Below are positions 43,278 through 52,865 of a stretch of DNA of 64,000 nucleotides, one piece after another. Below the pieces are notes generated by a model. The model had not been told where the DNA came from and searched no databases. It was given only the letters and a program-made list of their open reading frames with translations. Both the position numbers and the translations under genes were made by a program. Numbering within the stretch: the stretch's first letter is position 1; each line of letters begins with the position of its first letter. The DNA is from Paramarasmius palmivorus. Lineage: Eukaryota; Basidiomycota; Agaricomycetes; Agaricales; Marasmiaceae. The stretch is taken from contig JAYKXP010000094.1 of NCBI GenBank assembly GCA_037176845.1, positions 1 to 64,000 of the forward strand. Direction: 5' to 3'.

Positions 43278-46200
43278 TCATTGGTTGTCAATAATAGACA
43301 CTGCTACTGCTATCAACGTGTCTGCCATTTCTATTGGTTCCTCATCATCATCTGCAAGATCTTCTGCTGTTGCCTCATAGTCACCAGGCTCCTCTTCTTG
43401 AGAGTCATCTGCTTCTTCTCCTATATCCGCTGTAGCCTCTGGATCCCCTTGAAAACCTTTCTGTTCCCATTCACGGTCATCGGGTCGATACCTAGAAAAT
43501 GCACTGCACTGATTTACTGCCTTGGAGCCCTCATGAAGAAAGTCTCGCACAGGCTGCACAGATTAATTAGCAGGACGCTGTAGAACATACTCTTGAACCT
43601 TTTCACTCTTGAGGGCATCACATATCTTTTCAATTTTCTTTGACATATCGGGTATTGTGTGGCGTGTCCCATACATTGGAATGTTGAACGTTTGCTGTAT
43701 CATTTTCAGAGTCTCTCGCAGGGAATAGATGCACACAGAAATCATGGAGAGCCACTCCCAGCTTCTGTTGACCCCTTTTGCGTTATAGACAGCCTTTGAA
43801 ATGAATATTTTGGATGCATGACTCTATGGCATAATAAGGGAACACACCTTTAGCCAAAAATTTTGATGTTCCTGAAGAAGATCAACCTCCTTAAACCCGT
43901 TTGGCTTCCCGGTGAGGTTCACAAGCCAGTTATGAAGGAAGAATTTTCTGCCATTGGATTATGAGTGTCAACCTGGGCAGCATTTACTGATTTCATGCAC
44001 CGTACAGTCTCTGGATACTGCTCAAGATGTTCCAATGTCTCAAAAATGGCATCTGCATAGCAAGGCATGGTCTTGGGTGTACGCATCATGACCATCCAAA
44101 CACGGAGTACTAGAACCACACAACTAATATTGCCAGCTTTGATTGACTTGACAAGCAGCCAATATAATAATGCGTCTTGGTTGTAGAGAATATTGTTGCA
44201 TAGAACGGTATCAACATCGACCTTCTTCCTGACTTGATGATATGCGGCACTAGTGAATAAATTGTTGAAGACCCGAAGTGCAACAGCATCAAACTGCTCC
44301 ATTGTGGCAGATTTGGCCCACTTGCTAAAATCATCAGCCTCACAATAGATGCGAAATCCATCAAGGATGTGTGCCGGTAGCGAAATAGAGATGAGATCAT
44401 GGGACTGATGCCATGGTGTAGCCTTTTTGGCCTGCCAACCAGCAGTCATCGGCTTCCAGAAGCTTGTTGCTTTCCCACCATAGACTGCCAGGCCACTTTG
44501 AGTTCAGCTTTCCCCAATGCTCATTGACAAGCATTCAGCACCCAGCCATCTTGCAGTGGAACAGGCCAAAGCAAAGAATGATTCCCATGAGGCTTGCCAA
44601 AATAGCTGTGGCGTTACGACGTGCTGCTTGAATCTGATCCAATATCAGCACTAGTTTGATACATCAGTAAGTAGACCAGCCACATCACCTTGTCAACAAT
44701 TGTACACGTCAAGAGATCACCGTGTACAAATAAAATCCCGTGTTTGTTCATCTTGGTATCATCCATACGAAGTGCGCATCAGCTGATTATACACATTAAT
44801 TGTTCCATCAAGGCTTGACTCGTCTTCATGCATTGCAGAAAGAGGGTACTGCTCTGTCTTGTGGAGAGCAATTTGTTCAGTATGAACATCAGGTGGCGAA
44901 GAAGGGAAGTGGGGTTTGAGGTGATGAAACTCAGGTTTGTGCTCCAAAGCAGCTTGCTTGAGCTGCCATAAAAGGCATTTCTTGAGAGTGAGCAGATCAT
45001 CATGGGAAGGCAGGAGTGATCTGGGAGAGATGGAGATAGGTATGCGGGAAGTTGTATGTTCGAGGTTCATTGATAGGGATAGATCACCAGGTGCAGCGTT
45101 GAGTCCTGTAAAAGGGTTGTGAACCACAATGAGTGTAGCTGTTGTTCCACTGTTGAAATGGTCCTTAGAGTTTAAACGTTGTGATTCGACTCTGAATGCA
45201 AGATTGATGTTGTCCCAGCATAGTGAACACATGAATTCCTCAATAACCCTCCGAATGATTGCCAGGTTCTCCTCGGAAAGTGTATTGATATGTTCAATGA
45301 CTGTTGTGTACAAAACGGACAATCCGGCATGGGCAAATACATCGGTTTCACATTTTAATGCACCAGACCCGAGCAGAAAAAGACCAATGATTAGCTGGAA
45401 GTTGTTTGCTTTCTGCAAGCAAACCATGGTAATCATTGCACAGATAGTGGTAAAGACCTGAGTACCCTGCAGGATTGATGCCATGATTGATCAGTGTCAT
45501 AATGTGGGGTAAGTAGATAATGTACGCACCATCTCCTTGTTCCGTCTTGCCTCAGTCCCTTTCTCGGATATGTTGGTAAGGATGGACCACAGTGTGGGAG
45601 CCTCTGACCGTAAATCCTCCTCGATCTTCTCCATAGTGAACTCCTTCAGCAAGTCATTGATCTTGGTTCCAGGTGCCCACGTCAAAAGATCTTGGATGGC
45701 TTGACCTTCCTTCCGCAACCTCTCCTGCCATAAAGGACACTCCAAAAACTCGTCAAAAGCTTTATCGGAACGCTTGAAGATCTTTTCGGCCACTTCAGCA
45801 CCATAGCGATCAAAAAACCTGGTAATCTTGGCCTTTGTTGTATCCGAGGTGCCAGTCCCAAAAATGCCGTCAAAAAACTGCTTCATACTCTTGAATCCGA
45901 ATCCACCATCATCTGTAGACTGTGTAATCGAGTTCCAGATGTTGTGGGCCTTGTCTACCTCGTTGCGAGCCTTTTCATCTGCCAATCTTTTTTGTTCTAA
46001 CTCGGCTAACCTGCGCTTTTCATCCTTGGCACTCTGCTTCTCAGCAGCCTGCATTGCCAGCCATTCCACATCAGTCTTCTTAAATTCTCTGATCCCACGC
46101 GGGTTGCAGACAGGTTTATCTGTACGAGGCCTTCCAGGTCCACACAGCTTCTGTGGTGTTTCCAGGATGGACAAGGGGGAAGAAGCAGTGGGAGCTTCAG

Positions 46201-46510
46201 AGTTTGCTCGGCGGATTGGGGTACTGAGTACGGGATGAAAACTGGGCATAAAATGCTCAAAGGTAGTGCCTGGCGAATGTCTTCTAGGTGTTTGTGGTAC
46301 AGTGATTGATGTATAGGTGGGTTCCGGAGTAAGATATCGTGTAGGAGGCATCTCCAAGTCCGAGGTGTTTTCGACATCAACTTCCGGCTCATGTTGTGGC
46401 TCTGGTGGAGCATGTACAATCTTCATCTTCTTGGAAACAGACCCTGAGGGTTTGTACGCCTCCTCGTCGAGGTTTCGCTTGGGTTTCCCGCCCTGTTTCT
46501 CAAACGGCAT
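43278..46510 (-). pseudogene. DUF6589-type repeat-associated gene, decayed
   Basis: Starts MPFEKQGGKPKRNLDEEAYK at 46510. Exon 1 (to about 45529) has a GRPRTDKPV AT-hook-like motif and a charged coiled coil (AEKQSAKDEKRRLAELEQKR). Exon 2 (45484-44759 region) has NFQLIIGLFLLGSGA and FAHAGLSVLYTTV. Later pieces hold YCEADDFSKWAKSATMEQF, NISCVVLVLRVWMVMMRTPK, then LLQEHQNFW and SWEWLSMISVCIYSLRETL, with an acidic C-terminus ending 43278. This order is what I recall of the agaricomycete DUF6589 family, function unknown, high copy. Breaks: frameshift near 43960 and TAA at 43563-43565, again one transition from CAA. It meets the RecQ-like gene tail to tail, 15 bp apart. Confidence 0.65.
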
Positions 46511-46762
46511 TGAAGTAGAGGTCGAGACGCAGATGCAGCCCCTATTTTCCGCGGCACCTCAAAATCGACGCATATCTCGGGAACCAAAAACTTTCGGGGA
46601 AATTCCTAGATACAAATTATTTATGAAGGTACTACGAAGATCCTGACACCCTAATATTGAGAATCCGAAGACATTTGGGAAATGGCTTTATTTTCTGAAC
46701 GCTAAGTCAAAACAATTCGTGGCAAAAACGGCTCCCAGCCAAAAGCGTGAGATTCCGTACCA

Positions 46763-46826
46763 GTCGCTGCGCTGATGGGTAGGGTAGGGCCCCAACCTCA
46801 TCAGGCAGCAGCGACGGGTTCGAGTC
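46763..46826. other. Strong stem-loop followed by a B-box-like motif
   Basis: GTCGCTGC (46763-46770) pairs with GCAGCGAC (46808-46815), and CTGATG (46772-46777) with CATCAG (46799-46804), giving a 14-bp stem with small bulges. GGTTCGAGTC at 46817-46826 matches a Pol III B-box, but the surrounding bases do not fold as a tRNA. Confidence 0.4.
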
Positions 46827-47301
46827 TAGGAATTTGAGGTCATGAGAGAGAGAGAAAAATGAGCGGAAACGCAAACGGACATCAATTGCGATTGGAAACT
46901 GGCGTTGGGCGGAGTTTGAAAGATACTTACTAAATTTAGGAATTACTCAGGCAAACGAATGAACGAACAGACAAACAGACATTTTTGGACACACCTCAGT
47001 ATTTGAAGAAAAGAACTGTCGTCTTATTCCTACTTGTGTCGACTGACGGATATCCTCTAAGCCGGTGTGGGTCAAGAGTGGGTCCTGGTGATAGTGGTCT
47101 CGGACAAAACTAAAGTGATAGATAGATAGATTATGATAGCCTGTCACCGACGCTCCCATGTGATTTTTTCAAGCGACTGCTTTCTCAACGTTTGTCGTAC
47201 TTTATTCCAATGACACCTTTATTCCTCGGCCAGGTAACAGTGAGTAAAGCAATCAATTCAAAGCCAGGGTACAGAATAGTCACAAACTCAACACCAATAT
47301 C

Positions 47302-48523
47302 TTACAAATGAATCCTCTTTCCTTCCTTGTTGCTCTTCCAGATAGCATCAATCACCTCCTTGGCCCGCAATGCATCCTCAATTGTCGCATATTCGCCTTC
47401 CTTCCCTTCCGCAAATGCATCCCAATACCTCCCAGCCCTCTCTGACTCTGTGTCTGTCACAACATCAACCTTCTCCCCGTTAAGCCATAGCTCTGGTTGG
47501 GCCCTCATGAACGTATGCCCATTCATCCTTTCGGCCGTGACCTTGATTGTTCCTTTCTCTCCGTCGATAACCCAGAACAACCCACCCCCGCTTTCGTTCT
47601 GGATATTCCGAATGTTGACCGAAAGAACAGTGCCGTCCTTGTTAGCGAACTGACCGCCAAACACAACTTGATGGACGTCGGACTGAGGAATGGGGTCACC
47701 AGTGGGATTTCCGGATGCATCAAGGAGTTGGATGGTAGGATATTGGGTGGCGAGATGTCCGACAACAGAGGATATGGGGCCGAACAGGTGGTGGAGTACG
47801 TCGACGAGATGTCCTCCATCTATGTCGAGCATTGTGTCACCATTAGGCGCATCGTAGAGATGGCTAGTAAAGGGGTAGCCTGTACGCCCGCGAACAGCTG
47901 GAAAACAGAATGAGGCGACCTGAATAAAGTGTAGGAGCGTCATGAGTCGTTGTAAGGGCAGACCACCATTGAGTAACGCACAACAGATGTTGAAAGTATT
48001 CTCCCCAGGGCACCGGAATCGAGGATTTCTTTGACCTAGATTCAAGATTGATGAGAAATTAATGTAGGATGTTGCAATGGATACTCACTTTCTTTACATA
48101 GGCAGCTTGACGCGTCTGGAACCCAACCAAAGTTTTGACACCATTCTTCCTTGTCGCGTCAAATATCTCTCTTGTGCCCGCTAGTTGATTCCCTGCCGGC
48201 CACTCGATAAACAAGCTCTTCTTCGCTTGGAGAACTGGCAAAGCAGCCTCCACATGGGCCGAGGTTCGTACCGCGACGGCTACCATGTCTACGTCGGGGT
48301 CATTGGCGATCTTGTCTGTCGATCCATGGTATGCCTTCACAGGGCTGGAGTCCGGTTTGCTGTACTTTTCAGCACTAGCGTTTGCGGAGTTGGGGTTTGT
48401 GGTTGATACCGCGGTGATGGTATATTTGGAAGAGAGAGGCTCTTCGAGAAGAGGGGGGACGAGGGTAGAAGCTGCCCAGCCTTGTGCTGATAGGCCAATG
48501 AAACCAAGTCGGATAGGCGACAT
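47302..48523 (-). CDS. Gal80-like Gfo/Idh/MocA oxidoreductase
   Basis: Exons 48523-48089, 48035-47982 and 47919-47302 (GT-AG introns) sum to 1107 nt, a 368-residue protein. The start MSPIRLGFIGLSAQGWAAST holds the NAD(P)-binding glycine turn. Residues about 75-100 (DVDMVAVAVRTSAHVEAA) and SLFIEWPAGN match the Rossmann strand and the EWP variant of the EKP motif seen in Gal80-like proteins. The C-terminal domain (DIDGGHLVDVLHHLFG, WVIDGEKGTIKVT) is the usual sheet that carries the substrate pocket. Known: family members oxidise or reduce sugars, while yeast Gal80 is a regulator without catalysis. The replacement of the usual catalytic Lys in EKP by Trp suggests a non-catalytic or altered role; that is inference. 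An ATG 22 codons upstream is in frame but less conserved. Confidence 0.85.
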
Positions 48524-48599
48524 AGTCGACGGGAGCGATGAGGTGTAGGATTGAAAGTCGAGGGTGCTTAAAGTGGTGAATGGCCGCATCTGCAGGTTT

Positions 48600-49089
48600 G
48601 AAGCATTCTATATATAACGGCTATTGAATGACTGAGCGTTCACTGAGCATCAGAAGGCTATGACTCACATGGTAGATTGTATTCGTACGACATTCCTTGT
48701 ATTCCTATATGCACAGCTGGAAGCGTTGGTTCAAAGCTGTCAAGGCTTAGGCAGCCTAAAGTTCAAGTTGCTCAGCGCTCGATGCTTGCGTTCCTTTTTG
48801 TACATAACTACAAACAATGACGTGACCCAGACCATTTAGCCACCTGCCAAAGAAGGCTTCGAAAACAGCGTAGATGTTCAAGCCGGTGCTCGACCAGTAC
48901 TTATCAGCGCTGATATATGATAACACGTCTAGATAAGTATCAACCTTACATAGATTCTCCAGCTGAAGTGCTAGGTGCTTGAATGCTATTGGGCGACGAG
49001 TTAGTAGCGCCCACTGATGTACTGATAAGTTAACCCCAACGAGATTCGTGCGCAGGATACTGCGTAGCCTCCAGAGCGGAGAAGCCGGA
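48600..49089. other. Intergenic, nothing recognised
   Basis: Holds the presumed promoter of the Gal80-like gene on the minus strand. No clear TATA or shared motif. Confidence 0.4.
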
Positions 49090-49434
49090 CGAACGGTTGA
49101 ATGTAGTGCTCCATGCTACTACCAGCCCACATTCGACACTGGACGGGCTCTATCGCCAGCTGCTAGAGCCAATATTATCTGGTGAAAACTGGTCGTCCTA
49201 CCGTGACATCTTGCAGCTCAACCTAACACCTCCATTCCCATACGAAGCCAAGAGGGAGACATTGACCCCCCAGAGGAGGCTAAACATCGCTTCTCAGCGA
49301 ACATGGAAAAGGTAGAAACCGTCATTGCGAGCGCAGAGTCCTTAGCCACCAGTCCAAAGCCCAAGCGAGGCTCTGACTCGGATGCTACTGAGAACCCCGG
49401 GCCAAACTTGAAGAAGCGGAGCAAGCGCAACTAG
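49090..49434 (+). pseudogene. Unknown ORF remnant, two frames
   Basis: An open stretch (LDGLYRQLLEPILSGENWSSYRDILQL) breaks near 49255 and continues in another frame as PPEEAKHRFSANMEKVETV with a basic tail KRSKRN and TAG at about 49432. The two halves read as one protein end joined by a frameshift. No family assigned. It could also be a 3' exon set of a gene whose 5' part is lost upstream. Confidence 0.3.
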
Positions 49435-49528
49435 GTTTACTTGAATACTGACTCGGTCCCTGTTTCTAAGAAGTGTATGAAAACAATTGAATGACAATCA
49501 TGATCTTCCTCACCCACAACATGAGGCA

Positions 49529-50788
49529 TTACGGTAATAGCTCTCGCAACACCTTTTCACTCGCATCCCACAATGTCCTACCCAACTCTTCATTCTTTGC
49601 ATTATCGCTCGGCTCATCAATCACGCCAGGCGGGACCAAATATGCCCCAGCGTACTTTTCTTTCTCCGTCCAAACCAGAGGATCTGTCGCAGCAAACAAA
49701 GTTGTCTTGGCACCTTCTTCGGGGCTGACACAACCAAAATGCGCCATTTCGGCTTCTGAGGTGAAGAATTGACGAGAGCCGTCTATATTGACGTCTGTCA
49801 GCAAGCGTACGAAGGCATCTAGGGAAAATAAACAACCTGTAGCAACAGGCCCAGGGTGCACAGCGAGAGATATGGCATCGATTCCTTGTGAGGACAATCG
49901 GCGTTGAAGCTCCTTTGCGAATAGAATGTTGGCCAGTTTTGACAGACCTTTCCGCAAGAATAACATCAGGGCTTGGAAACGCTTGATTGAAGTGACGCAC
50001 CATATCGAAGGAGACCAGCCATACGCTCGTCCACGTGGTTCAACTCCTGGTTGAAATCCTCTAATGAGCCGAGCTGGATACCGGGTGGTAGCATAGCATG
50101 CGCGCTAGATGTTGTCTATAGATACATGAGAAGCTAGTAGGAAAGAAAGGTGGTTCTAGACAGACGGTGATGATCCGAGATTCAGTGGACTTCATAAGTA
50201 AAGGTAGTAGCGTCGTGGTAAGTAAATATCCGCTGAGGTGGCTGCCAGTGGTCAAAGTAACAATGAGCAAGGGTGGATCAGTAGTAGTACTACGAGTACT
50301 CACTTGACAGCAAATGGCAGCGATACCCCTTCCGGGGTTTGGTCATTCCACATGTGCAGTTCTAGAGGAAAGCCAACGCGATTAATGAATATCATCAAAT
50401 GAACTTCCGTAGGTCATTCACACCGGTAGCGCCGCATTGTTCACCAAGATGTCCAACCTGCTCTCTTTCCCGACAAGATCCTCCACTGATGCTTTGACCG
50501 ATCGAAAGTTACTGAAATCCGCAACAAAAGGATGAAGTAAGGCCGATTCCTTCAATCGCGGAGAGCGCAGTTCCATCTCCCTGATCGCATTGTGGACTTT
50601 GGTCTCATCCCTTGCGTGAATGTAGACTTTGGCCCCTTGGAGAGCTAATTGATGGGCTACATTCCATCCAATGCCGTCTTTGGAACTGCGTGAAATGTGG
50701 TTAAGATCGAACATAAGAGACGTCACAGTGATGATAATCACCTGGCACCTGTTACCAGAGCTACTTTTCCCGCGAGATCCACTGACAT
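49529..50788 (-). CDS. Short-chain dehydrogenase/reductase (classical SDR), one base out of frame
   Basis: Exons 50788-50742, 50685-50424, 50361-50304, 50241-50166, 50115-50001 and 49947-49529 with GT-AG introns. They encode VDLAGKVALVTGASSKDGIG (TGxxxGIG cofactor turn, split by intron 1), DILVNNAALP (NNAG-type), FAVNHLSGYLLTT, RIIT, YGLSKLANILFAKEL (YxxxK catalytic pair, Tyr at the exon 5/6 join), HPGPVATG and a C-terminus KVLRELLP. About 325 residues, right for retinol-dehydrogenase-like SDRs. Odd: the exon sum is 977 nt, one short of a multiple of three. The lost base falls at the exon 2/3 join, where LP must run into ELHMW. Either a G was lost from TCTAGG at the acceptor, or splicing is atypical, or the base is a sequence error. 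Confidence 0.75.
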
Positions 50789-51209
50789 GGAGAAAGATTA
50801 TCGTTGTACCAAAGAAATGGCTGGGTCCTTTTATATACGGGATCTTGACCTCATGACCGACGACGCCATGAAACCCTCAAGCTCATTCAATCAAATATTC
50901 AGGACCCATCTGTTCGAAAATTTTCCCATTCAATGGCGCGCTTACAGAGGACTAGTTAGCAATCTTCCTGTTGCTGGACGTCATGAGTATGGGGTGTCAT
51001 CTCACCGTAAGTATTCAGTACTCGATCAATTCGGAGAGCTTGTCGTGGTGGTGGTTCATGTAAGAGATGCTTTCGGATCCGACTAACCCGGCAAGGGCTT
51101 ACTCGGGGCCACAGAGAGCAGAATTACAGTACGAGCTTCCGTCGTGGTACATCCTACATACAGTACAATAACGCTATTGAGTCTAACTGATACCGCTTTC
51201 GCCTACTTG
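50789..51209. other. Intergenic between SDR and DSK2
   Basis: Short plus-strand frames only. Likely contains the SDR promoter (right of 50788) and the DSK2 3' end. Nothing else seen. Confidence 0.4.
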
Positions 51210-52657
51210 TTATATCCCACCACCGCCAAGGATGTACTCGATGGCCGCATGCACGTTCCCACCAGTGGCCAATAATGCACGAACGTTTTGGGAAGCATTC
51301 GAAAAGCCCATGTCTTGGAGTTGCTAAAAAGAAAAAAGATAGAGAAATGAGCTCCTGCATTGATAATGACTGCATCAATATCACCTGAAGCTGAACTTGG
51401 AATCTTTCTTCTGGTGCTCTGCTGTCCGCTGGAGCTGGCGGAGGCGAAAAAGCACCGGTCATCCAAGGGTTGAAACCAGCACCAGCACCGGCGCCGGCAC
51501 CACCACCACCACCTCCTCCACCGGCACCTCCCATCGCACTAAGCATCTGCTGCATCAATGCGGGGTTGAATAACGGGTTGGCATTCGGATTGGCGGCGTT
51601 GTTATTGGCGTTCGCGTCCGTCGAGTTACCGGTACCAGATCCACCCCCTGGAACACCAGGAGCAGGGAATGCACCGGCACCACCACCTCCTCCAAAAGCT
51701 CCAAAAGGGCTCCCTCCACCACGCATGGCAGCTGACATGTTTAACATCATACGGAGAGATTCTGGGTTGGAACTAAGTATTATCGTGGCGGTGTGAGCTA
51801 TACAAGACGTCATGATGAGAAAGCGATACGCACATCATGTTACGGAATCCTTCACTCTGAAATATCTCGCGAACTTGAGGACCCATGCCTTGTAGCTGAG
51901 GATTATTGGCGATGATCTGGTCAAGGATCGCAGGATTCGACATGACACCGGCCATCTGTTGCAAAAACTCGGGAGAATTCATCATTGTTTGCATCTGAAC
52001 GCCATCTTTACATGAGTTATGAAAAAAATGAAAAAAGGGTTTGACTCGCCATGTTGGGGTCATTTGCATTGAGACCCATGTCTGCGAATGGGTTGAGCCC
52101 TGCCATTGCACCGAATCCCATGTGCGAGTTGAGTTGGGTTAGTGGGTCGGCAGGGTTCTGGCCTGACTGCATGGTTGGAAGGGGCTGTGATCCGCTGGAC
52201 GACTGGGACGTTGATGAACCGCTGGCACCTGAGCGGGCAGCACCCTTGACCATATGTATTGTATGCGCAGATTGGATTTTGTAGACTGAAAGAAGGTCTT
52301 CATCCTGTTTTCAATGGTTCCTCGTCAATGATAGAGCAGTGCAACCGAATTGGAACATACCTTCAATACCCGTCCTAGGGTAGTATCAGTGCTAGTTCTA
52401 ATAGAGTAACATTGGTGACACACCAGAGTAAATCAATCTCTGCCTATCTGCAGGTACGTCGGATTGCTTCGCGATAGCTTCTTTCAACTCTGCAACAGTC
52501 TTGTCGGTAGCGATCGTTATCTGCAACTTGAGTTCATTGGGACCTGGTAAAAAAGAAATCCTGCGAGTTCGTCTTATAAGCCGACTGGAAAACTAATAAG
52601 TGCCGCTTACCCTTAACATTTATTTGGATTTCCGGGGAGGTGGGACTCGTCGGACAT
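51210..52657 (-). CDS. dsk2: Dsk2/ubiquilin proteasome shuttle, one base out of frame at the start
   Basis: Known: binds polyubiquitin through a C-terminal UBA and the proteasome through an N-terminal UBL. Seen: [23 protein letters not shown]…[20 protein letters not shown] (exons 52543-52424, 52374-52361, from 52304), a Ser/Gln linker, two STI1-type blocks ([43 protein letters not shown]), a Gly/Ala-rich stretch, and [34 protein letters not shown] ending at 51210. One intron (after NPNM, about 52055) looks GC-AG. Odd: the only sensible start ATG (52657) is out of frame with [11 protein letters not shown] by one base, because GAGTCCCACC carries one C more than the frame needs. No upstream ATG fits. 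Sequence error or a fresh frameshift are the two options. Confidence 0.85.
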
Positions 52658-52731
52658 GGTGGTAGAGAACTGAGCGGAATGTTGTGGATTATTGATCCCT
52701 CGACGTCACATGGTGTGAATGGTGAAAATAG

Positions 52732-52749
52732 CTATCTATCTATCTATCT
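52732..52749. repeat. (CTAT)n microsatellite
   Basis: Four to five perfect CTAT units in the 5' flank of dsk2. Short GATA-type tracts also occur at about 47117-47130 and 62126-62141. Confidence 0.8.
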
Positions 52750-52865
52750 CAACTGAGGACAGGCTCGTGCCAGGTTCGCGTACTTGAAGTATTATTGAGC
52801 TAGCAAATAACAGCAGTAGAGACCAGCTGGTAATCTGATACATTACATTCAAAGACACGGATGAT

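Noticed and set aside
46740..46840. tRNA gene suggested by GGTTCGAGTC and a possible acceptor match
   Set aside because: The T-stem has two mismatches and no D or anticodon arm can be drawn. Kept only as a hairpin with a B-box-like motif.
51470..51796. Plus-strand poly-Pro/Ala frame
   Set aside because: Complement of the Gly/Ala-rich linker of Dsk2.
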